64,000 nucleotides of DNA from Ideonella margarita (GCF_038066635.1 NZ_JBBUTI010000001.1:589338-653337); one strand, 5' to 3'; positions 31,590 through 40,444 are shown, counted from the stretch's first letter. Numbers and translations are program-made. Notes: a model not told the origin generated them from the letters alone.

Positions 31590-33019
31590 AGCAGCAAAGC
31601 CTGATGGGCATGCTGGGCTCGGCGATGGGCTTGCGCCTGGCGATGGCCGCGCTGAACTTCGGTCTGTTCTGGGTCTTGTCGCACCGGCTCGACAGCAACA
31701 GCCTGGGCGGCTTCTCGCTGCTCATGAACATCTTCCTGCTGCTGCAGTTGCTGCCGCTGCTGGGGCTTGCGCCGGCCTTCATCCGCCGGGCTGCGGCCGA
31801 ACATGAAAACATCCAGGTCGAGCTCAGCAACGGCGTGGCGTTTGCGCTGCCGGTGGCGGTGGTGCTGGGCTTGGGCATCGGCGTGATCGGCCAGACGACC
31901 TACGGTGAAGAGCTGCACGCGTCGTTCTGGCTGATTGCGCTGGCCATGCTGCCCACCGCGTGGATCCAGGTGGCCGAGGTGACGCTGCTTGGTCGCGAAC
32001 GCATGGCCGACATCGCGCGGGTGCAGGGCGCCGAGGCCTTCCTGCGATTTGGCGGCGCCTTGCTGGTGCTGCAATTGGGCGGCGGTCTCACGGGCATCTT
32101 TGCGGTGATCACGCTGCTGCGGTTTGCCGTGGGGCTCGCCTATGCGCTGCTGCCCGAGCTGCCCCGACCGCGCTGGCGCGATTGCCAGCTCGCCATCTGG
32201 TACCGCCATTGGCACGAGGTGCCGATGTACCTGGGCATTGCCCTGCTCGCGGGCTTCACCTCTCGACTCGACGTGATCGTGTTGTCGCGCCTGCAAGGCC
32301 TGCATGAGGTGGCCATCTACGCTGCGGCCTCGCGCCTGTATGACGCGGCCTTGATGCTGCCCACGGTGGCGGCCCTGACGATGATGCCCGCACTCGCCCG
32401 CCTGTTTGCCAGCGACCGCGACCAGTTCGGCCGCCTGCTCACGGGCGCGCTGCGGGCCAGCCTGGGCGTGGGCATGCTGGTGGCGCTGGTGGTATCGGCC
32501 TGCTCCGAGCTGATCATCGGCGTGCTGTATGCGCCCGGCATGTCGGCGGCCAGTGACGTGCTGCGCTGGCTGATCTTCGGTGCCGTGTTCATGACGGCCG
32601 ATCAGGTGCTGTCGTCCACCATGCTGGCAGCCCGTGCCCAGGCCCATGACTTCCGTGCACTGGCGCTGTCGCTGGTCTGGCTGGTGATCGGCCTGTTCTG
32701 GCTGGTGCCCTTGTGGGGCCCGCGCGGCGTGGCCATCGCCGTGACCTTGACGCCGATGATCCGCGTGGCGTACCGCTTGCGCTGGGCCGCTGCCACACTG
32801 GGCCTGGGAGGGCTGTGGCGTGACTACTTGCGCCAGCTGGCTGCGCTGGCTGCCGGCGTGTTCGCGATGGAACTGGTCTGGTCGACGGGCGTCGTGTGGC
32901 GGGCGTTGGCGGGCTGCGGTGCCTGGCTGCTGGCCGCCGCCGTGGTGGGGCTGGTGCACCGCGGACTGCTGCAGGACTGGCGCGCCGGCTGGACCACCCT
33001 TCGTCGTCGGCAGGCTTGA
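31586..33019 (+). CDS. polysaccharide flippase (Wzx-like, MOP superfamily)
   Basis: 477-residue membrane protein with about 12-14 hydrophobic helices, of the polysaccharide biosynthesis/flippase type, moving lipid-linked repeat units across the inner membrane. The N-terminus MKQQSLMGMLGSAMGLRLAM and the segment FTSRLDVIVLSRLQGLHEVAIYA, reminiscent of the LDxxxLG..lg....GiY pattern of Wzx proteins, support the call. The start at 31586 forms an ATGA overlap with the polymerase gene; the frame upstream of it is a shadow. The next glycosyltransferase begins 11 nt later. Confidence 0.88.
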   Translation: MKQQSLMGMLGSAMGLRLAMAALNFGLFWVLSHRLDSNSLGGFSLLMNIFLLLQLLPLLGLAPAFIRRAAAEHENIQVELSNGVAFALPVAVVLGLGIGVIGQTTYGEELHASFWLIALAMLPTAWIQVAEVTLLGRERMADIARVQGAEAFLRFGGALLVLQLGGGLTGIFAVITLLRFAVGLAYALLPELPRPRWRDCQLAIWYRHWHEVPMYLGIALLAGFTSRLDVIVLSRLQGLHEVAIYAAASRLYDAALMLPTVAALTMMPALARLFASDRDQFGRLLTGALRASLGVGMLVALVVSACSELIIGVLYAPGMSAASDVLRWLIFGAVFMTADQVLSSTMLAARAQAHDFRALALSLVWLVIGLFWLVPLWGPRGVAIAVTLTPMIRVAYRLRWAAATLGLGGLWRDYLRQLAALAAGVFAMELVWSTGVVWRALAGCGAWLLAAAVVGLVHRGLLQDWRAGWTTLRRRQA

Positions 33020-33030
33020 AAACCAACACC

Positions 33031-34158
33031 ATGCGCATCCTGCACCTCGACCCCGACGACATGGACAACCCGATTTCCGGTGGTGGGCCCGTGCGCACCT
33101 GGGAAATCTGCCGCCGCCTGGCGCGCCGCCATGAAGTGACCGTGCTCACACCGACCTTTCCGGGCAGCACGCCGGAGCTCTGGCGCGACGGCATCCGCTA
33201 TGTGCGCCTGGGCCGCAAGGTGCGCGACCACGGCTCCTCGCATCACCTGACGTTTCTGGCGTCACTGCCCTGGGCGGTGCGCCGCTACCCGCATGACCTG
33301 CTGGTCGAAGATTTCATGCCGCCGTGTTCCGCCACGCTGACACCGCTTTTCCGCCGCCGTGATCGGCCGATGGTGGGCTCTGTGCAGTGGTTCAGCGCCC
33401 GCGAATACACCCGCTGGCTGAAGCTGCCTTTCCACTGGGGCGAGGAATACGGCGTGCGGCTGTACCAGAACCTCGTGGTGCTGACGCCGTCGATGCAGGC
33501 CTTCATGGAAGAGCGGCACGCCAGCGTGAAGGCCCGTGTCATTCCGAACGGGGTGGACGATGCACTGTTCGAGCAACCGATACGCGCCGGCCGCGGCATC
33601 TTGTTCATGGGCCGCATCGAGGTGGGTGCGAAGGGCGTCGATTTGCTGCTGCAAGCCTGGGCGCGTTTGCCTGAAGCCGAACGTGAGCCCCTGACGCTGG
33701 CCGGCAAGGTGCAGGAGCCCGAGGCGCTGCAGCGCGAACTGGAGCGCACCGGCCTGGTGGGCAAGGTGCGCATTTACGGCATCTACAACGCCGAGCAACG
33801 GCTGGCGCTGCTGGATGAATGCCGCTGCCTGGCCATGCCGTCGCGCTACGAAACCTTCGGCATGACGATCTCTGAAGCCAACGCAGCCGGCAAGCCCGTG
33901 GTGCTGTGGAACAAGCAGCCGATGAGCGAAGTGGCCGCGCCCGGCTGCCCGCTGGTGCCGCCGTTCGACGTGGACGCCTATGCGGCCGCGCTGCGCGATG
34001 TGCAGCACTGGTCTGACGACGACCTGGTGGCGCGCGGCCATGCCATGCGTGAGCACGCCCGTCGATACAACTGGGATTCCGCCGCCGCGGCCCAGGAAGC
34101 GTTTTACGAGGAACTGCTGGCCGCCAGCCCCCACGGGCGCCACTTGGCCAGCAGATGA
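33031..34158 (+). CDS. glycosyltransferase family 4
   Basis: 375-residue GT4 enzyme (GT-B fold). The acceptor domain begins MRILHLDPDDMDNPISGGG (glycine-rich loop). The donor domain has VIPNGVD, FMGRIEVGAKGVDLLL and the E-x7-E region SRYETFGMTISEANAAGKP. It has no membrane helix and should work at the cytoplasmic face of the inner membrane, adding one sugar to the repeat unit. The ATG at 33031 is used because the upstream frame belongs to the flippase gene in another phase. Confidence 0.9.
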   Translation: MRILHLDPDDMDNPISGGGPVRTWEICRRLARRHEVTVLTPTFPGSTPELWRDGIRYVRLGRKVRDHGSSHHLTFLASLPWAVRRYPHDLLVEDFMPPCSATLTPLFRRRDRPMVGSVQWFSAREYTRWLKLPFHWGEEYGVRLYQNLVVLTPSMQAFMEERHASVKARVIPNGVDDALFEQPIRAGRGILFMGRIEVGAKGVDLLLQAWARLPEAEREPLTLAGKVQEPEALQRELERTGLVGKVRIYGIYNAEQRLALLDECRCLAMPSRYETFGMTISEANAAGKPVVLWNKQPMSEVAAPGCPLVPPFDVDAYAAALRDVQHWSDDDLVARGHAMREHARRYNWDSAAAAQEAFYEELLAASPHGRHLASR

Positions 34159-34204
34159 ACACCCTGACCCTTGCCCCTACACCCAACCACCGGGAGACCA
34201 CACG

Positions 34205-35137
34205 ATGACCATCGATGTGTCCATCATCATCGTGAACTGGAACGTGCGCGAGCTGCTGCGGGGCTGCCTGCAATCGCTGCGTGATGCCAGCGGCATGCCT
34301 GCGGAACGCATGCAGGTCATCGTCGTCGACAACGCCTCGGCCGACGGCAGTGCCGCGATGGTCGCCGCCGAGTTCCCGGAGGTCACCTTGCTGGCCAATG
34401 CCGACAACCTGGGCTTTGGCCGCGCCAACAACCAGGCCTTGCCACTGTGCACCGGCCGCCATGTGCTGCTGCTCAACCCCGACACGCTGGTGCTGGACGG
34501 TGCCGTGGCCCGCATGCGCACGCTGATGGATGCGCAGCCCGGCGTGAGCGTGATGGGCTGCCGCCTGCTGAATGGCGACGGCACGCTGCAGCGCTGGACT
34601 GGCGGCGCCTACCCGCGCCTGGCCAACCTGGTGAACCACTACTTCTTTCTTGACCGCCTGCTGCCCGCCCGCTGGCGGCCGATGCCGCTCTACCTTGACC
34701 GTGACGTGGCCGACGACATGGCGGTCGACTGGGTCAGTGGCGCCTGCATGATGCTGCGGGCCAGCGCGCTGCAGGGCAAGCTCTTCAACCCCGATTACTT
34801 CATGTACGGCGAAGACATGGAGCTGTGCCACCGCCTGAAGATGGCCGGCGGCGCGGTGATCTACACACCGCGCGCCACCATCGTGCACTTCCAGGGCGAG
34901 AGCATGAAGCAGCAGCAGGGCGAGGTGCTGCTCTCGTCGCTGAAGGGGCCGCGACAGTTTTATCGCCAGATGCGCGGCGGACGCGGCCTGGCGCTCTACG
35001 ACCTGGTCACCTGGGCCGGCTTCGGCCTGCGCTGGTGCCTGTTCGGCATCGGCGGCTGGCTGAAGCCCGGCCTGCGCACCAAGGCCGATTCGAGCCGCGA
35101 CCTGATGCGTCGCGCCTGGCGCATCCTCACCACCTGA
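34205..35137 (+). CDS. glycosyltransferase family 2 (rhamnosyltransferase-like)
   Basis: 310-residue GT-A fold enzyme. It begins VSIIIVNWNVRELL, then VVDNASADGS, NLGFGRANNQAL, LLNPDT (metal/donor site) and the acceptor-side block MYGEDMELCHRLKMAG. This pattern is that of WbbL-like transferases, often rhamnosyl- or related. The C-terminal ~50 residues contain a weakly hydrophobic stretch that may touch the membrane. An ATG at 34205 follows a GGAGA ribosome-binding site. It lies 46 nt after the GT4 gene. Confidence 0.9.
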   Translation: MTIDVSIIIVNWNVRELLRGCLQSLRDASGMPAERMQVIVVDNASADGSAAMVAAEFPEVTLLANADNLGFGRANNQALPLCTGRHVLLLNPDTLVLDGAVARMRTLMDAQPGVSVMGCRLLNGDGTLQRWTGGAYPRLANLVNHYFFLDRLLPARWRPMPLYLDRDVADDMAVDWVSGACMMLRASALQGKLFNPDYFMYGEDMELCHRLKMAGGAVIYTPRATIVHFQGESMKQQQGEVLLSSLKGPRQFYRQMRGGRGLALYDLVTWAGFGLRWCLFGIGGWLKPGLRTKADSSRDLMRRAWRILTT

Positions 35138-35158
35138 CCACGGCCGGAGACTCATCCC

Positions 35159-35845
35159 ATGACCACCTCCCATCCTGAAGCCTCACAGCCCGCTGCACCC
35201 CCGGCGGCCAAGACCGCTGCGTCATCGCTGGACCGCCACTACGACGAGCGCCGCTGGCGCGATACCCGCGCGCTGATCCGCACGGACCTCGACCGTCTCT
35301 GCCGCCACCTCCAGCGGCCGGACTCCTTCAGTCACCGCGTCTACTTCTCGCTGCTGCCCGGTTTCCAGGCGTTGCTCTGGCACCGCATTTCGCGCTGGTG
35401 CCTGTTGAACAACTGGCGCTGGGCCGCCCGGCTGATCGCCCTGTTCGCGATGTACCTGACGCGGGCTGAACTGCCGCCCACTTCGCAGATCGGCCACTCG
35501 GCCTTGATTGCGCACTCCACGGGCGTCTACATCTTCGGCAAGGTGGGCGCCCGCATGATCATCCAGGGCAGCGGTGGCTTTGGTGGTGGCTTCGGGCCTG
35601 AGGACATCGGCGGCGGCCCCGGTTATTCAGTGTCGGGCGACGACGTGAACCTGGCTTTTGGCGCGCGCGTGCTGGGCCCGGTGCGGGTGGGCAACGGCGT
35701 GAAGGTGGGGCCTGGCGCGCTGGTGACCTTCGATGTGCCGGACGGTGCGCTGGTGATGTGGGCGCGGCCACGCGTGATCCTGGATGGCGCCGGGCCGGTG
35801 ACGCCATCGGCACGGCCGGAAGAGCCGCCATCGGGCGCGGCATGA
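35159..35845 (+). CDS. left-handed beta-helix acetyltransferase (serine acetyltransferase-like)
   Basis: 228-residue protein whose central and C-terminal parts have the hexapeptide-repeat character of CysE-like acyltransferases (IGHSALIAHSTGVYIFG; LGPVRVGNGVKVGPGALV), preceded by a helical N-terminal domain (LIRTDLDRLCRHLQRPDS) like that of serine acetyltransferases. In this cluster it most likely O- or N-acetylates a sugar of the repeat unit. The middle is interrupted by a Gly-rich insertion (about 138-162) that breaks the repeat register. An ATGA overlap couples it to the next gene. Confidence 0.82.
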   Translation: MTTSHPEASQPAAPPAAKTAASSLDRHYDERRWRDTRALIRTDLDRLCRHLQRPDSFSHRVYFSLLPGFQALLWHRISRWCLLNNWRWAARLIALFAMYLTRAELPPTSQIGHSALIAHSTGVYIFGKVGARMIIQGSGGFGGGFGPEDIGGGPGYSVSGDDVNLAFGARVLGPVRVGNGVKVGPGALVTFDVPDGALVMWARPRVILDGAGPVTPSARPEEPPSGAA

Positions 35846-36981
35846 ACGCACCCGCTCGTTTTCGCCTCGGGGTAGATGCCCACACCGTCGACGGCCTGTT
35901 TCAGGGCAGTCGATCCCACCTGCTGGGCTTGTACCGGGAGGTGATTCCGCGCCTGCCCGAGGTGGATTTTGTCTTTCTGCTTGCCAACCCCGAAGCCCTG
36001 CGAAACGAAGCCGAGGCCTTCCGCGCGCCCAATGTGCAGTGCGAGGCCATGCCGCACCGCAACGGCCTGTGGCGCCTGGGCTGGCAGTTGGCGGCGGCCC
36101 AGCGCAGCCACCGGCTGGATTTGCTGCACGTGCAGTATCGTGGCCCGGTGTGGCCGGCCGGGCCGCTGGCCTGCACGATCCACGACACGCTCTACGAAAC
36201 CCACCCGCAGTTCTTCACGCCCGGCTTCGTGCGCATGGCCCGCTGGACGGCGCGCCGCACCGTGCGGCAATCGCGCCTGATGTTCACGGTCAGCCAGTTC
36301 TCGCGCAGTGAAATTGCCCGCCACTACGACTGGCCCGCCGAGCGCGTGGCCGTGACCGGCAATGGCGTGAACCTGCAGCGCTTTCACCCGGCGCCCGGCG
36401 GCGAAGCTGAGCTGGCGGCCCTGGGCCTGGTGCCCGGCGGCTATCTGCTCACCGTGGGCCGCATCGAGCCGCGCAAGAACCACCTCGGCCTGCTGCGCGC
36501 CTATGCCTTGCTGCCGGCGGCCGAGCGCTTGCCGCTGGTGATCGTCGGCCAGCGCGACGCCGCTGTCTTCGAGCAAGTGCAAGCCGAGGTGCAGCGCCTT
36601 GGCCTGGACGGGCAGGTGCGCTTTCTCGACCGGGTGGGCGATCAGGCCTTGCCGGCGTTGTTGCGCCATGCCCGCGCCGTGGTGTACCCGAGCTTTGCTG
36701 AAGGCTTTGGCATGCCGGTGGCCGAGGCGATGGCCAGTGGTGTGCCGGTGGTCACCAGCACGGGCACCGCGCTTGCCGAAGTGGCGGGTGATGTGGCCCT
36801 GGTGGCCGACCCGAGCCGCCCGGCAGACATCGCCACGCAGATCCTGCGGCTCTTGCGTGAGCCCGACCTGGCGCGTGAATTGGCGGCCCGCGGGCCGGCC
36901 CAGGCTGCCCAGTTCAGCTGGCAGGCTTCGGCCGATGTGTTCGTGAATGCGCTGAAGGCCTACATTCAACGCCCATGTTGA
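35842..36981 (+). CDS. glycosyltransferase family 4 (mannosyltransferase-like)
   Basis: 379-residue GT4 enzyme. Recognisable blocks are LGVDAHTVDGLFQGSRSHL, CTIHDTLYETHP, FTVSQFSRSEIARHY, TVGRIEPRKNHLGLLRAY (donor phosphate binding) and YPSFAEGFGMPVAEAMASG (E-x7-E region). It is similar in layout to mannosyltransferases of capsule and O-antigen clusters. The start overlaps the acetyltransferase stop by ATGA and the end overlaps the next gene by 7 nt, so it is within the same operon. Confidence 0.9.
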   Translation: MNAPARFRLGVDAHTVDGLFQGSRSHLLGLYREVIPRLPEVDFVFLLANPEALRNEAEAFRAPNVQCEAMPHRNGLWRLGWQLAAAQRSHRLDLLHVQYRGPVWPAGPLACTIHDTLYETHPQFFTPGFVRMARWTARRTVRQSRLMFTVSQFSRSEIARHYDWPAERVAVTGNGVNLQRFHPAPGGEAELAALGLVPGGYLLTVGRIEPRKNHLGLLRAYALLPAAERLPLVIVGQRDAAVFEQVQAEVQRLGLDGQVRFLDRVGDQALPALLRHARAVVYPSFAEGFGMPVAEAMASGVPVVTSTGTALAEVAGDVALVADPSRPADIATQILRLLREPDLARELAARGPAQAAQFSWQASADVFVNALKAYIQRPC

Positions 36982-37442
36982 AAGAACTGGATCCAACCAC
37001 CGTGGGCGTGACGATCGGCCTGTCGCTGACCGTGGCGTTGGTGGTGCTGGCAGTGCGGCTCTGGGCCCTCAACCGCTTGCGCGGGGACCGGCAGGCCGAA
37101 GCCCGCCAGAAGCAGGAGCGTCTGCGCGCCTTGCTGGGCGCATGCCGCGCGCTGGCAGGCTCGTTCACGCCGGCTTCTGCGGCGGATGGCCGCCAGATGG
37201 AAGAAGCCCTGGCCGAGGTGCTGCTGTTTGGTGATCTGCCGCAGGTGGCGCTGGCTGCAGAGGCGGCACGGGCGCTGGCCGCTGGCCAAATTCCTGATGT
37301 TCAGCCGCTGGTGGGCTTGCTGCGCGCCGATGTGCGGAGCCTGCTGGGCTTGGCGCCGTGGCCGGACGACCTGGTGCTGCCACCGGCCGGGCCGGGCAAG
37401 GCGGGCCGTCAGGGCCGTGGCCGGGGGCTGGACGAGGGCTGA
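36975..37442 (+). CDS. small membrane-anchored protein at the end of the exopolysaccharide operon
   Basis: 155 residues. One N-terminal membrane helix (about 9-31, VGVTIGLSLTVALVVLAVRLWAL) is followed by a basic, coiled-coil-prone stretch (RGDRQAEARQKQERLRALL) and a soluble alpha-helical domain with a Gly/Arg-rich tail. I do not recognise the family. It overlaps the last glycosyltransferase gene by 7 nt, so it belongs to the operon and may be an accessory or scaffold. It converges with the Smr gene across 7 nt. Confidence 0.7.
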   Translation: MLKELDPTTVGVTIGLSLTVALVVLAVRLWALNRLRGDRQAEARQKQERLRALLGACRALAGSFTPASAADGRQMEEALAEVLLFGDLPQVALAAEAARALAAGQIPDVQPLVGLLRADVRSLLGLAPWPDDLVLPPAGPGKAGRQGRGRGLDEG

Positions 37443-37449
37443 GGGCGCC

Positions 37450-38115
37450 TCAGCGCGTGCGCCCCGCCAGCAGCACGATCAGCGCGCCCGCGCCGCCTTG
37501 CGGCCCGGCCGCCTGGGCAAACGCCATCACTTCCTGCCGCTGCGCCAGCCAGCGCTGCACCTTGGCTTTTAGCACCGGCTCTTTGCCCGGCGAGCCGTGG
37601 CCCTTGCCGTGCACCACGCGCAGGCAACGCTGGCCTTGCTGGTGGGTCAGGCGGATGAACTCGGAGAGCGCCTCCCGCGCTTCATCGCGCCGCAGGCCGT
37701 GCAGGTCCAGCTGTTGCTGGATCGACCAATGACCCTTGCGCAGCTTGGCCACCACATCCAGGCTCACCTCGGGCCGGCGAAAACTCAGGCCGTCGTCGGT
37801 CAGCAGCAGCGATTCCACATCAACTTCGTCTGACAGCGCCTCGTGCAGTGCGGCCAGCTCATCAGCGATGCGCTGGCGCGGCTCGGGCGTGGGCTGCGGG
37901 CGCTGGATGTTGGCGATGGGCGCCACCTTGACGGGTCGCACTGCGCCGACGGTGAGGCTGAACAGCTGCTGCTCACGCGCCAGCCGGGCTGCTTCGGCCG
38001 CCGCCAGCGCACGGCGCTCGGCTTCCAGCGCCTGCTGACGGCGAATGTCGTCGCGCAGGGCGCCCAGATCGGCAAGGCTGTGGAGGGGAGGCTTTTTCAC
38101 GGGCGGGCTCGGCAA
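37450..38115 (-). CDS. Smr/MutS family protein
   Basis: 221 residues: a charged helical N-terminus (about 1-130) and a C-terminal Smr domain (about 134-215) with the two signatures LDLHGLRRDEA and VVHGKGHGS. Smr domains are nucleases or nucleic-acid-binding modules; E. coli SmrB-type proteins cleave mRNA at collided ribosomes, and other members act on DNA. The basic LRKGHWSIQQQLDLHG lead-in is that of the proteobacterial SmrA/YdaL group. It lies 18 nt downstream of radC on the same strand. Confidence 0.9.
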   Translation of the reverse strand: MPSPPVKKPPLHSLADLGALRDDIRRQQALEAERRALAAAEAARLAREQQLFSLTVGAVRPVKVAPIANIQRPQPTPEPRQRIADELAALHEALSDEVDVESLLLTDDGLSFRRPEVSLDVVAKLRKGHWSIQQQLDLHGLRRDEAREALSEFIRLTHQQGQRCLRVVHGKGHGSPGKEPVLKAKVQRWLAQRQEVMAFAQAAGPQGGAGALIVLLAGRTR

Positions 38116-38133
38116 GGCGCCGATTGTGCCGCT

Positions 38134-38808
38134 TCACATCAAGCCGCGCTCGGCCAGGCTCACCACGCAACCGGCGCCTACCACCAGGTGGTCAAGTACC
38201 CGCACATCGACCATGGCCAATGCGCCCTTCAGGGCCTGCGTCAGGTGCTCGTCGGCCCGGGAGGGCTCGGCCAGGCCGGATGGGTGGTTGTGGGCCAGGA
38301 TGACCGCGCCCGCGTTCAGCGCCATGGCCTGCCGCACCACCTCACGCGGATACACGCTGGTTTGCGTCAGGGTGCCGTGGAACAGCTCGCACCACTCCAG
38401 CATGCGGTGCTGGCTGTCGAGGTAGATCACGCCGAACACCTCGCGCTGCTGACCGCCCAGGCGCAGCGCCACGAATTCCTTCACCCGCGCCGGGGAATCA
38501 AACACCGGACCGCGCTCAAGCTGCTGGGCCAGTGCGCGCCGGGCCATCTCGATCACGGCGGCCAGCTCGGCCCGCTTGGCCGGTCCCAGGCCCTTGATCT
38601 GCCGGAAGTCATCGGCCTGCCGGTGCAGCAGTCCGGCATAACCGTGGAACCGGGTCAGCAGCTCGTCGGCCAGGGCCAGCACGCCTTTGCCCTTCATGCC
38701 GGTCCGCAGCAGCAGGGCCAGCAATTCGGCGTCCGCCAGGGCGGCGGGGCCGTGCGTCAACAGCTTTTCCCGGGGCCGAAGGGCCGCCGGAAGGTCTTTG
38801 AGGCTCAT
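38134..38808 (-). CDS. radC: RadC family JAB/MPN-domain protein
   Basis: 224 residues. An N-terminal helix-hairpin-helix-like region (IKGLGPAKRAEL at about 71-82) leads to a C-terminal JAMM metalloprotease-like domain with Glu123, His173, His175 and Asp186 (AHNHPSGLAEPSRAD), so the zinc site is complete. Despite its name, a direct role in DNA repair is poorly supported; the molecular substrate is unknown. It is divergent from fkpB-ispH across 99 nt and co-directional with the Smr gene. Confidence 0.92.
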   Translation of the reverse strand: MSLKDLPAALRPREKLLTHGPAALADAELLALLLRTGMKGKGVLALADELLTRFHGYAGLLHRQADDFRQIKGLGPAKRAELAAVIEMARRALAQQLERGPVFDSPARVKEFVALRLGGQQREVFGVIYLDSQHRMLEWCELFHGTLTQTSVYPREVVRQAMALNAGAVILAHNHPSGLAEPSRADEHLTQALKGALAMVDVRVLDHLVVGAGCVVSLAERGLM

Positions 38809-38907
38809 GTTTCTCCCTGAATTTCGAGTGGCGCACCGGCTGGTGCTCCGGCCTGCGTGGGCCGACCCGTAAAATCAAGGTCAGAGTAGCAGCCTAGGCA
38901 TCGTTCT

Positions 38908-39351
38908 GTGAACACCATTCAGACGGGGTCCTTCTTGACCCTGCACTACCGCCTTGCCGGTCCAGATGGGGCCGATGTGGTCACCACCTTCAACGACAAG
39001 CCCGCCACCTTGACCCTGGGTGCGGGCCAGCTCGCCCCTGCCATCGAGGCCCGTTTGCTGGGCCTGGAAGAGGGCGTGCGCACCAGCTTCGACCTGGCAC
39101 CGGGCGAAGCGTTTGGTGACCGCAACCCGGACATGATCCAGCGCCTGAAGCGCAGCGTGCTCGACCAGATGGGCGACCGCGAGGCCGAATACAACGTCGG
39201 CGACGTGGTGGAGTTCCCCACGCCCGACGGCGCTGGCCGCTTTGCCGGTGTGGTGCGTGCGGTGGGCGATGGCTGGCTTGAGTTTGATTTCAACCACCCG
39301 TTGGCCGGCCAGCCGGTGACCTTCGAGGTTCAGGTGATCGGGGTGCTGTGA
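38908..39351 (+). CDS. fkpB: FKBP-type peptidyl-prolyl isomerase (SlpA/FkpB-like)
   Basis: 147-residue FKBP of the SlyD/SlpA class: an FKBP core interrupted by an insert-in-flap chaperone domain (about 65-125). The end DFNHPLAGQPVTFEVQVIGV is the class hallmark. It has no His-rich metal tail, which separates it from SlyD. The GTG at 38908 gives the expected N-terminus. Its stop overlaps the ispH start by one base, the widespread fkpB-ispH pairing. A TAAAAT hexamer at 38870-38875 could be its -10 element. Confidence 0.9.
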   Translation: MNTIQTGSFLTLHYRLAGPDGADVVTTFNDKPATLTLGAGQLAPAIEARLLGLEEGVRTSFDLAPGEAFGDRNPDMIQRLKRSVLDQMGDREAEYNVGDVVEFPTPDGAGRFAGVVRAVGDGWLEFDFNHPLAGQPVTFEVQVIGVL

Positions 39352-40334
39352 TGAGTGACATTCAAGCCCAGGGTGAAATTCTGCTGGCCGAGCCGCGCGG
39401 CTTTTGCGCCGGCGTTGACCGCGCCATCGAGATCGTCGAGCGCGCGCTGGTCAAGTTCGGCCGGCCGATCTACGTGCGCCACGAGATCGTGCACAACACG
39501 TACGTCGTCAACGACCTGAAGTCCAAGGGCGCGATCTTCATCGAAGAGCTCTCCGACGTGCCGCCGGGCGCCACGCTGATCTTCTCGGCGCATGGCGTGT
39601 CGAAGGCCGTGCAGGCCGAGGCGGCAGAGCGTGGCTTCAATGTCTTTGATGCCACCTGTCCGCTGGTCACCAAGGTGCACGTGGAAGTGGCCAAGCTCTC
39701 GAAAGAGGGTTATGAGTTCATCATGATCGGCCACAAGGGCCACCCGGAAGTGGAGGGCACGATGGGCCAGCTCCACGAGGGCATCTTCCTGGTGGAAGAC
39801 GTGGCCGATGTGGCCCACGCGCCGGTGACGCGCCCGGACCGGCTGGCGGTGGTCACGCAGACCACGCTCAGCGTGGACGACGCCGCGGAAATCCTGACGG
39901 CTGTGAAGGCCCGTTTCCCGCAGGTTCGTGAGCCGAAGAAGCAGGACATCTGCTACGCCACCCAGAACCGCCAGGACGCCATCAAGGTGCTGGCACCGCA
40001 GGTGGACGTGGTCATCGTGGTGGGCAGCCCCACCAGCTCGAACAGCAACCGTCTGCGCGAACTGGCGGAGCGCCTGGGCACGCCGTCGTGGATGGTCGAT
40101 TCGGCCGACGATCTGAAGGCCGAATGGTTTGAAGGCCGCCCGCGCGTGGGCCTGACCGCCGGCGCCTCGGCCCCTGACGTGCTCGTGCAGCAGGTCATCG
40201 AGCGGCTGCGCGCGCTGGGTGCCGTGGGCATCCGCCGCATGCCGGGTGTGGAAGAGACCATCGAGTTCCCGCTGCCGATGGGCCTGGGTGACAAGTCGAT
40301 GGCTGAATTCGCCGCCCGCCGATCCGGCAGCTGA
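39351..40334 (+). CDS. ispH: 4-hydroxy-3-methylbut-2-enyl diphosphate reductase
   Basis: 327-residue IspH (LytB), the last enzyme of the MEP isoprenoid pathway, reducing HMBPP to IPP and DMAPP with a [4Fe-4S] cluster. The three cluster cysteines are in PRGFCAGVDRAI, FDATCPLVTKVH and KQDICYATQNRQ. HGVS and VVGSPTSSNSNRL are substrate-binding blocks. A GTG 3 nt upstream is an unlikely alternative start. dxs and ispA of the same pathway are 17 kb downstream in this window. Confidence 0.96.
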   Translation: MSDIQAQGEILLAEPRGFCAGVDRAIEIVERALVKFGRPIYVRHEIVHNTYVVNDLKSKGAIFIEELSDVPPGATLIFSAHGVSKAVQAEAAERGFNVFDATCPLVTKVHVEVAKLSKEGYEFIMIGHKGHPEVEGTMGQLHEGIFLVEDVADVAHAPVTRPDRLAVVTQTTLSVDDAAEILTAVKARFPQVREPKKQDICYATQNRQDAIKVLAPQVDVVIVVGSPTSSNSNRLRELAERLGTPSWMVDSADDLKAEWFEGRPRVGLTAGASAPDVLVQQVIERLRALGAVGIRRMPGVEETIEFPLPMGLGDKSMAEFAARRSGS

Positions 40335-40346
40335 GTGTCACGGCCC

Positions 40347-40373
40347 GCGGCAGGGCTGTGCAAGCCCTGCCGC
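40347..40373 (+). terminator. hairpin between ispH and serS
   Basis: An 11-bp perfect stem (GCGGCAGGGCT/AGCCCTGCCGC) with a 5-nt loop begins 13 nt after the ispH stop. It lacks a T-run (followed by TCTCTG), so it is a terminator candidate or transcript-end stabiliser rather than a textbook terminator. Confidence 0.5.
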
Positions 40374-40444
40374 TCTCTGAATGGCCCCTGGTCGCCGCTG
40401 GTGCGCGGGGCTGAATTCCTGAACTGATTTTTCGAAAGTTGAGC

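Noticed and set aside
31490..32959. 489-codon minus-strand frame rich in His and Gln opposite polymerase and flippase
   Set aside because: The composition is the reverse-complement image of hydrophobic membrane-protein codons, not a real His-rich protein.
18520..37442. Classic biosynthetic gene cluster with NRPS or PKS
   Set aside because: There are no adenylation, condensation or ketosynthase domains. The carrier protein and ligase are stand-alone and are linked to glycan assembly.
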